DNA of 11,182 nt from Gemmatimonadota bacterium (GTDB lineage: Bacteria; Gemmatimonadota; Gemmatimonadetes; Longimicrobiales; UBA6960), in contig JAHWKH010000041.1 in NCBI GenBank assembly GCA_019347995.1, positions 1 through 11,182 on the forward strand. The letters are read 5' to 3'. This document shows positions 1 to 7,790 of the stretch, in pieces. The translations under genes and the position numbers were made by a program. The notes under the pieces were generated by a model, which searched no databases, was not told the origin of the DNA, and was given only the letters and a program-made list of their open reading frames with translations. How positions within the stretch are numbered: position 1 is the stretch's first letter; each line of letters starts with the position of its first letter.

Positions 1-54
1 CGGACCCCTCCTGTAGACCGTCGATCCTCACACCGCGACAGAAAGGACAGCCCC

Positions 55-1116
55 GTGCTGTTGCTCACCCGCCTGCCTTCTCGGCGCCTCACTCTGGCCG
101 ACTACAACCGCGCCTACCCGTCCTCGCCGCTCGACAGCGACCGGGAGTCGGGCAACCGCGTCTACTGGGTCCCCGTCGATGACGACGACGCCGGCCTGGA
201 CGCCGCCCTGGCCGGGGTCCCGGTGGTCGTCCACGCCGCGGGGCCCTTCGCCCGCACCGCCCGGCCCATGGTGGAGGCCTGCCTGCGCACGGGGACGCAC
301 TACCTGGACGTCACGGCCGAGATCGAGGTCTTCGAGCGGCTCCACGCCCTGGACGGGCGCGCCCGGGAGGCCGGGGTCATGCTGCTGCCCGGCGTGGGCT
401 TCGACGTGGTGCCCACGGATCTGGTCGCCGCCCACCTGAAGGCGCGCCTCCCCGGCGCGGTACGGCTGCGGCTGGCGTTCCAGGCCCTGGGCGGCGGCGT
501 CTCCCGCGGCACGGCCACCACCATGGTGGAGAACGCGGGCGGCGGGGGCGTCGTGCGCCGCGACGGCCGCATCGTGCCCGTGCCGGCGGCGTGGCGCACC
601 CGCACGGTGGACTTCGGCTTCGGCTTCCGGCCCGTCCGCGTCACCACCGTTCCCTGGGGCGACGTCTCCACCGCGTACCACAGCACCGGCATCCCCGACA
701 TCGAGGTGTCCACCCGCCTGGGCCGCGCGGCGCGCTGGGCGCTCGTGGCGAGCCGGCTCCTGGGGCGACTGCTGGAGAGCGGCCCCCTCCGGCGCCTGGC
801 CACGGCGATGGTCCGCGCCGGCGCCGGCGGCCCCGACGAGGAGGCGAGGCGCCGTGGCGTCTCGCTGATCCGGGGCGAGGTGGAGGACGACGCCGGGCGA
901 TGCGCCGTGACCCGGATGCGGACGCCCGAAGCCTACACGCTCACCGCCATGACCGCGGTGGAGGCGGCGCGCCGGGTGCTGGACGGGAGCGCACGGCCGG
1001 GATTCCAGACGCCGTCGCTGGCCTTCGGCCCCGACTGGATCCTGGAGCTGGAGGGTGTGGCGCGGGAGGACGGGGAGCCGGCGGACCCACCCGCCGCGAC
1101 GGGCGGAGCCGCGTAG
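55..1116 (+). CDS. Saccharopine dehydrogenase-like oxidoreductase, N-terminal Rossmann segment missing
   Basis: The 353-residue product resembles the saccharopine-dehydrogenase-like / trans-acting enoyl reductase family (COG3268-type), NAD(P)-binding proteins of mostly unknown substrate. From about residue 35 the match is clear: AAGPF at 61-65, the YLD..AE segment at 83-89, PGVGFDVVPTD at 112-122, and a GGGVSRGT segment after it. In this family the chain normally begins with a GATGYTG dinucleotide-binding loop and the first beta-alpha-beta unit. Here residues 1-34 (LLLTRLPSRR...) show no such loop, and I find none in the other forward frames upstream. The GTG start at 55 is chosen for the AGAAAGGA ribosome site at 39-46, about 8 bases away. 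The frame is also open back to base 1, so the true start could lie outside the window. The gene converges on the MATE gene, 35 bases away. The family call is fairly sure. Whether this copy binds a cofactor is doubtful. Confidence 0.8.
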   Translation: MLLLTRLPSRRLTLADYNRAYPSSPLDSDRESGNRVYWVPVDDDDAGLDAALAGVPVVVHAAGPFARTARPMVEACLRTGTHYLDVTAEIEVFERLHALDGRAREAGVMLLPGVGFDVVPTDLVAAHLKARLPGAVRLRLAFQALGGGVSRGTATTMVENAGGGGVVRRDGRIVPVPAAWRTRTVDFGFGFRPVRVTTVPWGDVSTAYHSTGIPDIEVSTRLGRAARWALVASRLLGRLLESGPLRRLATAMVRAGAGGPDEEARRRGVSLIRGEVEDDAGRCAVTRMRTPEAYTLTAMTAVEAARRVLDGSARPGFQTPSLAFGPDWILELEGVAREDGEPADPPAATGGAA

Positions 1117-1151
1117 AGCTCCCCGTCCGACCGCGACCGCTCCGGCCCCGG

Positions 1152-2624
1152 TCAGCCGCTCCGCCCGATGTCCACCTCGATCTCCCGCCAGTCGCCCTGC
1201 CCGAAGCGCACGGCCGAGAGCAGCGCCCGGCAGATGTGGCCCAGCACGATGGCCAGCCACACGTCCTCGGGGCGGAGCGGCCGCGTGAAGTCGATCACCG
1301 CCAGCATCCCCAGGGGCAGCACGAGCTGCGAGACGATGGAGATCCACATGGGCGATTTCGTGTCGCCCGTCCCCTGCAGGCCGCCCGTGAACGTCAGCGC
1401 GACGGTGACGAAGAGCCCCGAGACCGCCAGGTAGCCCAGGAGCTGGGCCGAGAGGTCCAGCGTGGCGACGTCGTCGATGCCGAACACACCCAGCAGCACC
1501 CGGGGCGCGAGCACGAAGGCCGATCCCACGACCACCGCCACCATGAGCCCGTAGGCCGCGGCCACGCGCACGGCCTTCACCGTCCGGTCGGGCCGGCCGG
1601 CCCCCAGGTTCTGCCCCGCCACGGCCGCGGTGGCCCCCATGAGGCCCACCGATGTCCAGGTGATGAGGGAGAAGAGCTGGGTGTAGCTCACGGCGTAGGC
1701 CGCCTGCGCCTCGGCGCTCTGCTCCAGCGAGCCGATGAAGCGCAGGAGGAGCACGCCTCCCACGTTCATGGCCACGCCCTGGAAGCCCGTGGGCAGCCCG
1801 AAGCGGAAGAGCGCGCGGATGATGCCCCAGTCCGGGCGCAGCGACATGCCGCGGTGGAAGTGGATCACCCAGCGGTCGCCCACCAGGGAAGCCAGTGCCC
1901 ATACAGTCACCACGGCCCCGGCGATCACCGTCCCCCACGCCGCCCCCACCGTGCCCATGGCCGGGAACGGCCCCAGCCCCGCGATGAGCACGGCGTTGAG
2001 GACGCCGTTGAGCACGGTCATGACCACCGCCAGGCGCAGCGGAGTGCGGGCGTCCCCCGCCGCCCGCAGCGCGCCCGAGATCATGAAGAACATCATCATC
2101 CCGAACGAGAACAGGAACATCACCCGCAGGTACGGGAGCGCCTCCGCCTGCACGGAAGGCTCCGCGTTCACCAGGCCCAGGAGGGAGGGGGCCAGGAACC
2201 ATCCCAGCGGCGCCATGACCCCCAGTGAGAGGGCCGCCGCCGTGAGCATGGCCTGGTAGACGGTTGCGTGGACCTTCTCGGGCTGGTCGGCGCCGGTGAA
2301 GCGTGCCACCAGAACGCCCATGCCTGTGAACAGCGAGGTGATGAAGACGATCACCACCAGGAAGATCTGCCACGCCACGCCGATGGCGGCGTTGCCGGTG
2401 AAGCCCACGAAGTGGCCCACCATGGCGTGGTCCACGATGCCCTGCAGCCCGCCGATGACGTTCTGCAGCATGGTGGGCCACGCCAGCTTCCAGACCGCGG
2501 AGGGGATGGGCCCCTCCACGATGGAGCGGTCGAACGAGCGCCTATTCGACGCCTGCGGGGAAGGGGAGGGGGCGTCGGCGGCCGAGCCCGCCTCCACCGC
2601 CCCCTCCGCCACGCCGTCGCTCAT
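1152..2624 (-). CDS. MATE family multidrug/cation efflux transporter
   Basis: This 490-residue integral membrane protein belongs to the MATE (NorM/DinF-type) family, which exports drugs or metabolites in exchange for Na+ or H+. The sequence shows a hydrophilic N-terminal tail of about 38 residues rich in Ala, Ser and Pro, then roughly twelve hydrophobic helices in two similar halves. Helix 1 has WPTMLQN (Pro50) and GIVDHAMVGH (Asp65), the family's typical first-helix pattern. The first half contains SGALRAAGDARTPL and the second half the matching GGLQGTGDTKSPMW, the duplicated loop typical of MATE proteins. The length is slightly above the usual 440-480 because of the tail. The ATG at 2624 lies 10 bases after the stop of the M28 peptidase gene, so the two are probably co-transcribed. 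The Shine-Dalgarno is weak (GGCGG). The substrate cannot be told from sequence. Confidence 0.93.
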   Translation of the reverse strand: MSDGVAEGAVEAGSAADAPSPSPQASNRRSFDRSIVEGPIPSAVWKLAWPTMLQNVIGGLQGIVDHAMVGHFVGFTGNAAIGVAWQIFLVVIVFITSLFTGMGVLVARFTGADQPEKVHATVYQAMLTAAALSLGVMAPLGWFLAPSLLGLVNAEPSVQAEALPYLRVMFLFSFGMMMFFMISGALRAAGDARTPLRLAVVMTVLNGVLNAVLIAGLGPFPAMGTVGAAWGTVIAGAVVTVWALASLVGDRWVIHFHRGMSLRPDWGIIRALFRFGLPTGFQGVAMNVGGVLLLRFIGSLEQSAEAQAAYAVSYTQLFSLITWTSVGLMGATAAVAGQNLGAGRPDRTVKAVRVAAAYGLMVAVVVGSAFVLAPRVLLGVFGIDDVATLDLSAQLLGYLAVSGLFVTVALTFTGGLQGTGDTKSPMWISIVSQLVLPLGMLAVIDFTRPLRPEDVWLAIVLGHICRALLSAVRFGQGDWREIEVDIGRSG

Positions 2625-2634
2625 GGGTCGAGCG

Positions 2635-4188
2635 TCAGCCGCCCGAGCTGCGGGGCGGGATTCGACACCCGGGCCACTCCTGACCCGGGGGCAGCTCCCG
2701 GGTCTCCGACGACACGCGCTCCGGATCCTCCGAGGCCAGGTAGGCCAGCATGGCCGCCAGCGTCGCGTTGTTCCTCAGGTCGTCGAAGACGAGCTTGTCG
2801 TACGTGTCGATGTCGGTGTGCCACGTATACTGGCGATAGTCGGGGTAGTTCGACTGGAGCCGGAAGCCCGGCGTGCGGTGGCAGATGAACGACATGTGGT
2901 CGCTCCCGCCGCGCTCCGGCTCGCCGGGGATGTCCAGCTCGATGTGCCGGGTGATCTCACGCGGGATCTTCCCGAACCACTTCCCGAAGCTCTCGCCCGC
3001 CTCCACGAAGCCCTGCATGCGGATGTAGTCGATGCGCCAGGTGCCGTTGTCCTGGTTGAAGGCCGCCTGGAGGCCGTCCAGCACCTCCGGGTGATCCGCG
3101 GCGAAGGCGCCCGAGCCGATGAGGCCCTGCTCCTCGCCGCCCCAGTGGGCCACAAGGATGGTCCGCCGCGGGTTCGGGTAGACCTCCTTGAGGATGCGCA
3201 TCGCCTCCATCATCATGATGGTGCCGGAGCCGTTGTCGGTGGCGCCCGACGCGCCGTCCCACGAGTCCAGGTGGGCCGTCAGGAGGACGTACTCGTCGGG
3301 AAGCTCGTTGCCGCGCAGCTCGCCGATGATGTTGTGGACGGGCACCTCTCCCAGGAACTCGGCCTCGGCGTCGAGGCGGATGCGGGGGCCCTGTCCACGC
3401 GTCGCCAGGCGGTGGACGAGGCCGTAGTCCTCGCAGCTCAGGTGCAGGGAGGGGATCCGTCGGGTCGGGGAGGAGAAGATCTTGTTGGCGCCCCACCCGT
3501 TGGACCAGTTCGCCGTGAGGACCCCGAGGACCCCGCCGCCCTCCAGCGCCTCCATCACGGCCGCGCCGCCGCCGGCGGCCTCCACGCTGCGCATCCAGGA
3601 CTGGCGCACCTCCTGCTGCCGCCGCTGGATCCGCTCCTGCGACTCGGGCGTGGCGAGGGCGGCCCAGCTTTCGGGGGCGCGGCAGGTGGGCTCGGCCCAG
3701 GAGTACGCCACGAACCGCCCGCGGGCCTGCGGAAGCCACGCCCGGAACTCCGCTTCGCTCGCGAACGTCGGGAAGGCGACCACGTCGCCCTCCACCCGTC
3801 CCTCGGTGCCGGGGCTCCACGCCAGCATGATCCCGTCGAGCGTGCGCCTGCGCGGCACCACAAGGTCGAGGTGCGTGTGGCCCCGGTCCCAGCCGAGCCA
3901 GGTGCCGTACCGCTCGCGACGCGCAGGCACGCCCCAGCGCTCGTACGTCTCCAGGAGCCACCGCTCCGCCGCCGCCTGCCCGGGGCTGCCCGAGAGGCGG
4001 GGCCCGATGGAGTCGAGGAGCGTCTGCGCCAGCGGCTCCACCTGCGACCGGTCGGTCATCCCGCGCTCCCAGATGGCGCGGATCACCGGGTCGTCGGTGG
4101 GGAACGTCTGCGCCGACGCGGCGGAGGCCGTGGAAAGGGGGGCGGCCGCGAGCGCGAGCGCGATCGGGACGACGAAGCGGAGAGGCAC
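2635..4188 (-). CDS. Exported M28 family zinc peptidase
   Basis: This 517-residue secreted metallopeptidase of family M28 (aminopeptidase/carboxypeptidase type) binds two zinc ions and releases residues from peptides outside the cytoplasm. Residues 1-26 form a Sec signal peptide, with a hydrophobic core and a likely cut after ASA before Gln27. The expected metal ligands are all visible: His306 in HLDSWDG, Asp318 in ATDNGSG, Glu352-Glu353 in GGEEQG (general base and ligand), Asp380 in NQDNGT, and His431 in GGSDHMSF. Residues of about 140-290 would hold an inserted PA-like domain, with LHLSCEDYG before the catalytic part. The GTG start at 4188 is supported by GGAG five bases upstream and by the complete signal peptide. 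It lies 96 bases after the SGNH gene and 10 bases before the MATE gene on the same strand. Exact substrate specificity is not predictable. Confidence 0.93.
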   Translation of the reverse strand: MPLRFVVPIALALAAAPLSTASAASAQTFPTDDPVIRAIWERGMTDRSQVEPLAQTLLDSIGPRLSGSPGQAAAERWLLETYERWGVPARRERYGTWLGWDRGHTHLDLVVPRRRTLDGIMLAWSPGTEGRVEGDVVAFPTFASEAEFRAWLPQARGRFVAYSWAEPTCRAPESWAALATPESQERIQRRQQEVRQSWMRSVEAAGGGAAVMEALEGGGVLGVLTANWSNGWGANKIFSSPTRRIPSLHLSCEDYGLVHRLATRGQGPRIRLDAEAEFLGEVPVHNIIGELRGNELPDEYVLLTAHLDSWDGASGATDNGSGTIMMMEAMRILKEVYPNPRRTILVAHWGGEEQGLIGSGAFAADHPEVLDGLQAAFNQDNGTWRIDYIRMQGFVEAGESFGKWFGKIPREITRHIELDIPGEPERGGSDHMSFICHRTPGFRLQSNYPDYRQYTWHTDIDTYDKLVFDDLRNNATLAAMLAYLASEDPERVSSETRELPPGQEWPGCRIPPRSSGG

Positions 4189-4284
4189 GGGCGCTCCAGG
4201 AGCGGGCGAGGGGTCGACGGAAGCCGAAAGCTCGGTCCCCTGGGCAGGTCCTGTCCAGCGGGCCCGGCGCGTGGGCGCGCACCG

Positions 4285-6186
4285 CTACGGCTCGGACGCG
4301 TCGCGCCTCAGCGCGTCGAGCCGGCCCGCGGCCGCCGTGTCCCCGGCGGCGGCCGCACGGGCGAGGAGGTCCAGCGCCTCCTCGCGCCGCCCCTGGCGCA
4401 GGCGCACCTCCCCGTCCACACGCAGGCCCTCGGGGAGCTCCCACCGCGCCCGCGCTTCGGCGAGCAGGGCGTCGGCCTCCTCGACCCGCCCCAACTCCAG
4501 GGACAGCCGCGCCGCCTGCACGAAGAAGTGGGGCGCCACCGGGAACTCGGCGGCCATGGCGAGCGCCGCGCCCAGGGCGCGCTCCGTGTCGCCCCGCTCC
4601 TCGTACAGCGACGCGAGGCGCTGCACGGCCTGGATCCAGAGCATCCGCCCGTCGTAGACCCGCCACGCCAGGTCCTCGACGGCGGTTTCCGGGACGGGCC
4701 GGAAGACGGGCGTCGTGCCGCGTTCCTGGAACGGCCAGGACTGGAGGAGGCCCTGGAGCTGGTAGGCGCCCAGCACCGAGTCGAGCGCCGTCACGAGCGG
4801 CGGCGCGCCGGGCGCGGGCGCGGCCTCCCACCCGGTGGGGATGCCCGCCTCCCGGAGGCCCTCCAGGTACGCGTGCCCCAGGAGCGCGTAGCCTCGCAGG
4901 TCCGGGTGCACGTGCTCGGTGAGGAGCTCCCCGCCTACGATCCCTCCGGGCGACGCGGCGCGGAACGCCGCCTCCACGTCGACGATCCGGGCTCCGTGCT
5001 CCGCCGCCACCTCCCGCACGACCTCGTTGAAGGCGCCGGGCGCGCGGAAGCGCAGCCGGTCGCGGTCGCGCGCCGCTCGGTAGGCCTCGGCCGCCGCCGC
5101 GGTGTCGCCCGCCATCTCCAAGAGCCGTCCGCGGAGGAACCAGGGGTCGGCGGCCAGGGGATCGAGGGCGGTCAGGGCGTCCAGCGCGCGCGCCGCGGCG
5201 GCCGCGTCGCCCCGGGCGAAGGCGTCCCGCGCCGCGTCCATCTCCCTCCGCCACGCCCCCTCGTCCACCGCGTCGCCCGGGCCCCCGAGGAACGGCGCCC
5301 GATCCCTCTCGTTGCTCACCAGCGTGCCCACCAGGACCGGGATGCCCCGGCTCCGGTAGAACGCCAGCAGCGCCGAGAGGTTGGCCCGGTACTGCGCCAT
5401 GCCCGCCCGGTAGAGGGGCCCGTCGAGGGGGATGGCCTCGCCCGCGAGCCCCTCCATCCGCGTCGCCGCCCGGGGGTCGGCCCCGCCTCCACGGAGGCGC
5501 TCGAGCGCGCCCGCCAGCAGCCGCACCAGGTGCAGGTCGTCCAGGCGCAGGTAGGCACGGACCAGCGGACGCCACCGGCCCGGCGACGTCACGGAGGCGA
5601 CGCCGAAGGCGCCGTAGAACTCGTTGTGGCCGGCGTAGACCAGCACCGCGTCGGGCTCGAGCGCCGCCACCTCCCGCGCCAGGTCCAGGAGCGTGTGGGT
5701 GCCCACGGCGGTGAGGCCCGTGTTCACTACCTCGACCCGGCGGTCCGGCAGCAGCTCCCGCAGCCAGTTCTCCACGACCCGGGCCGGCGCCGCGTGGACG
5801 CCGAAGGGGAAGCCCACGGCGGTCGACGCTCCCTGGAAGACCAGCCGCACGTCGCCGGGCCGGCGCTCGGCCGGGAACACCTCGAAGGCGGGCACCGGGG
5901 GATCGGGACCGGGGAGGTAGCGCCGGCCGATCTCCGGGTTAACCCGGAGCCAGCCCTCCACCTCGGTGAAGGGCACAACGAGGCGGGGCTGGGCGCCATG
6001 CCCGGTCAGGCGGAGCACGCCCTCGGCCGCCGCGAGCAAAACGAGGGGAAGGAGCAGCACCACGGCCGTGAGGACGCGCCGCTCGCGCGCGCCCAGGCTC
6101 TCGTGTCCGGCGCGTTCGGTGGGCTCTCCCGTCGGCGGAGCCGCCGTGGCGGCCTCGGCGCGCCCGCCGCCGCCCCTCCGGCTCAT
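4285..6186 (-). CDS. Membrane-anchored SGNH/GDSL-type hydrolase with TPR units
   Basis: The product is 633 residues. A short Gly/Ala-rich tail is followed by one membrane helix at about 38-55, so the catalytic part should face the periplasm. SGNH hydrolase blocks are visible: GAST with the nucleophile Ser121, NTGLTAVGTHT, then GHNEF with Asn188, and near the end of the fold EHVHP with His427. The usual Asp of the D-x-x-H block is Glu424 here. Between Asn188 and His427 sits an insert of about 60 residues (about 312-375) with TPR-like helix pairs such as GRLLEMAGDTAAAAEAY. More TPR-like pairs fill the C-terminal part (about 500-630). The start at 6186 is chosen because the ATG overlaps the mscS stop (ATGA), which implies translational coupling; the frame stays open further upstream only inside mscS. 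Likely an esterase or acyltransferase acting on envelope lipids or glycans. That substrate guess is inference. Confidence 0.82.
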   Translation of the reverse strand: MSRRGGGGRAEAATAAPPTGEPTERAGHESLGARERRVLTAVVLLLPLVLLAAAEGVLRLTGHGAQPRLVVPFTEVEGWLRVNPEIGRRYLPGPDPPVPAFEVFPAERRPGDVRLVFQGASTAVGFPFGVHAAPARVVENWLRELLPDRRVEVVNTGLTAVGTHTLLDLAREVAALEPDAVLVYAGHNEFYGAFGVASVTSPGRWRPLVRAYLRLDDLHLVRLLAGALERLRGGGADPRAATRMEGLAGEAIPLDGPLYRAGMAQYRANLSALLAFYRSRGIPVLVGTLVSNERDRAPFLGGPGDAVDEGAWRREMDAARDAFARGDAAAAARALDALTALDPLAADPWFLRGRLLEMAGDTAAAAEAYRAARDRDRLRFRAPGAFNEVVREVAAEHGARIVDVEAAFRAASPGGIVGGELLTEHVHPDLRGYALLGHAYLEGLREAGIPTGWEAAPAPGAPPLVTALDSVLGAYQLQGLLQSWPFQERGTTPVFRPVPETAVEDLAWRVYDGRMLWIQAVQRLASLYEERGDTERALGAALAMAAEFPVAPHFFVQAARLSLELGRVEEADALLAEARARWELPEGLRVDGEVRLRQGRREEALDLLARAAAAGDTAAAGRLDALRRDASEP

Positions 6187-7022
6187 TCCTCCGTCCTCCA
6201 CGTGACCACGACCATCCAATCGGCGTAGTCGGGGCTTCGCCGCCGCAGCGCGGCTATGATCCGCTGGCGCAACGGCCCCTCCACCAGCGTCCCCTGGCCC
6301 GGCCAGAGGGGCACCTCGAGGCGGAGGTATCTCCACCCCCCGTCGCCGGTCTCCCGCACCCCGAGGACCCGCGGCTCGGCGAGCACGATCCCCCGGTGCT
6401 GGCGCCAGGAGCCCCGCGCCACGGCCTCCACCGTTTCCCGCACCTCGTCGGCGGGGGCGTCGTCCGGGAGCTGCACGTCGACGAACGCGCGCACCCTCCC
6501 GTTCCGGTAGCGGTTGATCTGGCCCATGCTCCGGTTGGGAACGATCACCCGCTGATCCAGCAGCGTGCGCAGTGTGGTGAAGCGCAGCCCGATGGACTCG
6601 ACGCGGCCCGTCTGTCCGCCCACGTCGGCCACGTCACCCACGTCGAGCACGTCGGAGAAGATGAGGGTCAGCCCGATGACGATGTCCTGCACCAGCCCCT
6701 GCGATCCGAAGCCGATGGCCAGGCCGATGACCGTGGCGCTGGCGAAGTACGCCGTCAGCGAGATACCCACCTCGCCGAGGACGAGGCCCAGGGCCGTGAA
6801 ATAGATGACGAACGTCAGCGTGCTCACCACGAGCGTCGTGACGCTGGCCACCTTGGGGCGCCGCCGCGCCAGGGACGCCGGGCCGGCGTCGGGCGCCAGG
6901 GCCCAGGTGCCCACGCGCCGGACGGCGAGCACCATCAGGTGGGCGGCGAGGGCCACCAGCAGGATCAGGAGGATGCGGCTGCCCTGGGAGAGCTCGCGCA
7001 GCGGGACGATCAGGTCTTGCAT
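6183..7022 (-). CDS. MscS-type mechanosensitive channel
   Basis: The 279-residue protein is a small-conductance mechanosensitive channel homologue. Such channels open when membrane tension rises and release solutes on osmotic downshock. Three hydrophobic helices lie at about 17-37, 58-85 and 89-124. The third is the pore helix, with the Gly/Ala pattern ATVIGLAIGFGSQG (96-109) followed by LVQDIVIGL. Then come the beta-domain hallmark DVGDVADVGGQTGRVESIGLR and VIVPNRSMGQINRY, and a C-terminal alpha/beta domain of about 100 residues. The length is typical of the minimal MscS form. The ATG at 7022 is preferred because it is the first start giving a proper N-terminus, and no GTG or TTG lies in frame just upstream. 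Its Shine-Dalgarno is poor. It is the first gene of the minus-strand group, divergent from the membrane gene at 7161, and it overlaps the SGNH gene by four bases. Confidence 0.93.
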   Translation of the reverse strand: MQDLIVPLRELSQGSRILLILLVALAAHLMVLAVRRVGTWALAPDAGPASLARRRPKVASVTTLVVSTLTFVIYFTALGLVLGEVGISLTAYFASATVIGLAIGFGSQGLVQDIVIGLTLIFSDVLDVGDVADVGGQTGRVESIGLRFTTLRTLLDQRVIVPNRSMGQINRYRNGRVRAFVDVQLPDDAPADEVRETVEAVARGSWRQHRGIVLAEPRVLGVRETGDGGWRYLRLEVPLWPGQGTLVEGPLRQRIIAALRRRSPDYADWMVVVTWRTEE

Positions 7023-7124
7023 GGAAGCAGCCTGGCCCCGGGAGGCGGTGACGACAAGGGCCGGGCTGCCGTGGCGTCCAAGCCGGCCGGCCCGTTGCGC
7101 GCCCGGCGCCCCTGAGTGAGGATC

Positions 7125-7149
7125 CCCGCTCGCAGCGGGCTTTCCCTTC
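7125..7149 (+). terminator. Hairpin plus T-rich tail in the leader of the membrane gene (possible attenuator)
   Basis: On the plus strand CCCGCT (7125-7130), loop CGC, and AGCGGG (7134-7139) form a six-base-pair GC-rich stem, followed by CTTTCCCTT. This looks like an intrinsic terminator with an imperfect T tract. No plus-strand gene precedes it, and the next start codon is only 21 bases on at 7161. If transcription starts upstream of it, it would work as a leader attenuator. It could also simply block transcription coming from outside the divergent region. Function is inferred. Confidence 0.35.
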
Positions 7150-7160
7150 TCGGAGTGAGC

Positions 7161-7661
7161 GTGGGGCAATCCATGGAGGCCGGGCCGGAGGGGTGGGGCG
7201 GCCGCCTCGCCACCGTATGGGCCCTGGCCGGCTCCACCGTGATCTTCGTCCATGCGGTGGTACGGCTGGGCGCTCACGGCCTCGAGAGCGTCCGCGGGGG
7301 CCTCGGCCCGGGAGAATCGGCGTCGCTGGTGGTGCTCACCGCCGCCTTCGTCTACGGCGAGGGGGTGCTGGCGCTGGAGCGGCGCTTCGTGCCACACCTG
7401 GTGGAGCGCGCGCGGGGGCTGGCGCAGGAGGCCAGCGTCACACTGCGGATCCTCGCTCCCCTGTACGCCTTCTCGCTGGTGGGCGCGCCACGCCGGACGC
7501 TCGCCCGCGCCTGGGCCGGCGTCGCGGCCATCGCCGTGGCCGTAGTGGCGGTGCGCGCGCTTCCCGATCCCTGGAGAGGGATCGTCGACCTGGCGGTGGC
7601 CGCCGCCCTGGCCTGGGCGGTCGTGGCCCTCGTGCGCCAGTCTGCCGGCGCGCTGCGCTGA
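7161..7661 (+). CDS. Uncharacterised five-helix membrane protein
   Basis: The 166-residue product has five predicted membrane helices at about 17-35, 54-72, 91-108, 117-134 and 140-160. Between helices 2 and 3 is a charged loop, YGEGVLALERRFVP..VERAR. Helices 4 and 5 are joined by the short motif LPDPWRGIVD (134-143). I recall similar unnamed proteins with a PWRGI(V/I)D loop in other bacteria, but I cannot name a function. The GTG at 7161 is preferred because GGAG lies at 7152-7155, five bases before it. Other in-frame choices are GTG 7116, GTG 7155 and ATG 7173. The gene is divergent from mscS and 129 bases before the PIN-like gene. That it is a membrane protein is nearly certain. The role is unknown. 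Confidence 0.75.
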   Translation: MGQSMEAGPEGWGGRLATVWALAGSTVIFVHAVVRLGAHGLESVRGGLGPGESASLVVLTAAFVYGEGVLALERRFVPHLVERARGLAQEASVTLRILAPLYAFSLVGAPRRTLARAWAGVAAIAVAVVAVRALPDPWRGIVDLAVAAALAWAVVALVRQSAGALR

Positions 7662-7790
7662 CGAGCGCCGGCCTCGTCGCGCCGCACCTCCCGAGCGCGC
7701 CGAACACGCGGGATGGATCCTCGGGCCGTCTCAACTGTATGTCTCCCCGCGAGTTGCAGCCCCTCACCGACGGGAGAGCCGCGCTACCCC

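Noticed and set aside
1117..1151. Shared terminator between the convergent oxidoreductase and MATE genes
   Set aside because: Only 35 bases, with no convincing stem and no T tract on either strand.
28..2481. An 817-residue antisense open frame across the first two genes
   Set aside because: Its translation is dominated by Gly, Arg, Ala, Pro and His with no domain, the usual shadow of genes in very high-GC DNA. The opposite frames code clear oxidoreductase and MATE proteins.
4189..4284. Terminator between the SGNH and M28 genes
   Set aside because: A short GCGCG stem near 4267-4280 exists, but it has no U tract and is expected by chance in such GC-rich sequence.
2296..6228. A 1310-residue plus-strand open frame across the peptidase and hydrolase genes
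   Set aside because: Low-complexity Arg/Gly/His-rich translation with no recognisable fold. The minus strand holds intact catalytic motifs of M28 and SGNH proteins over the same bases.
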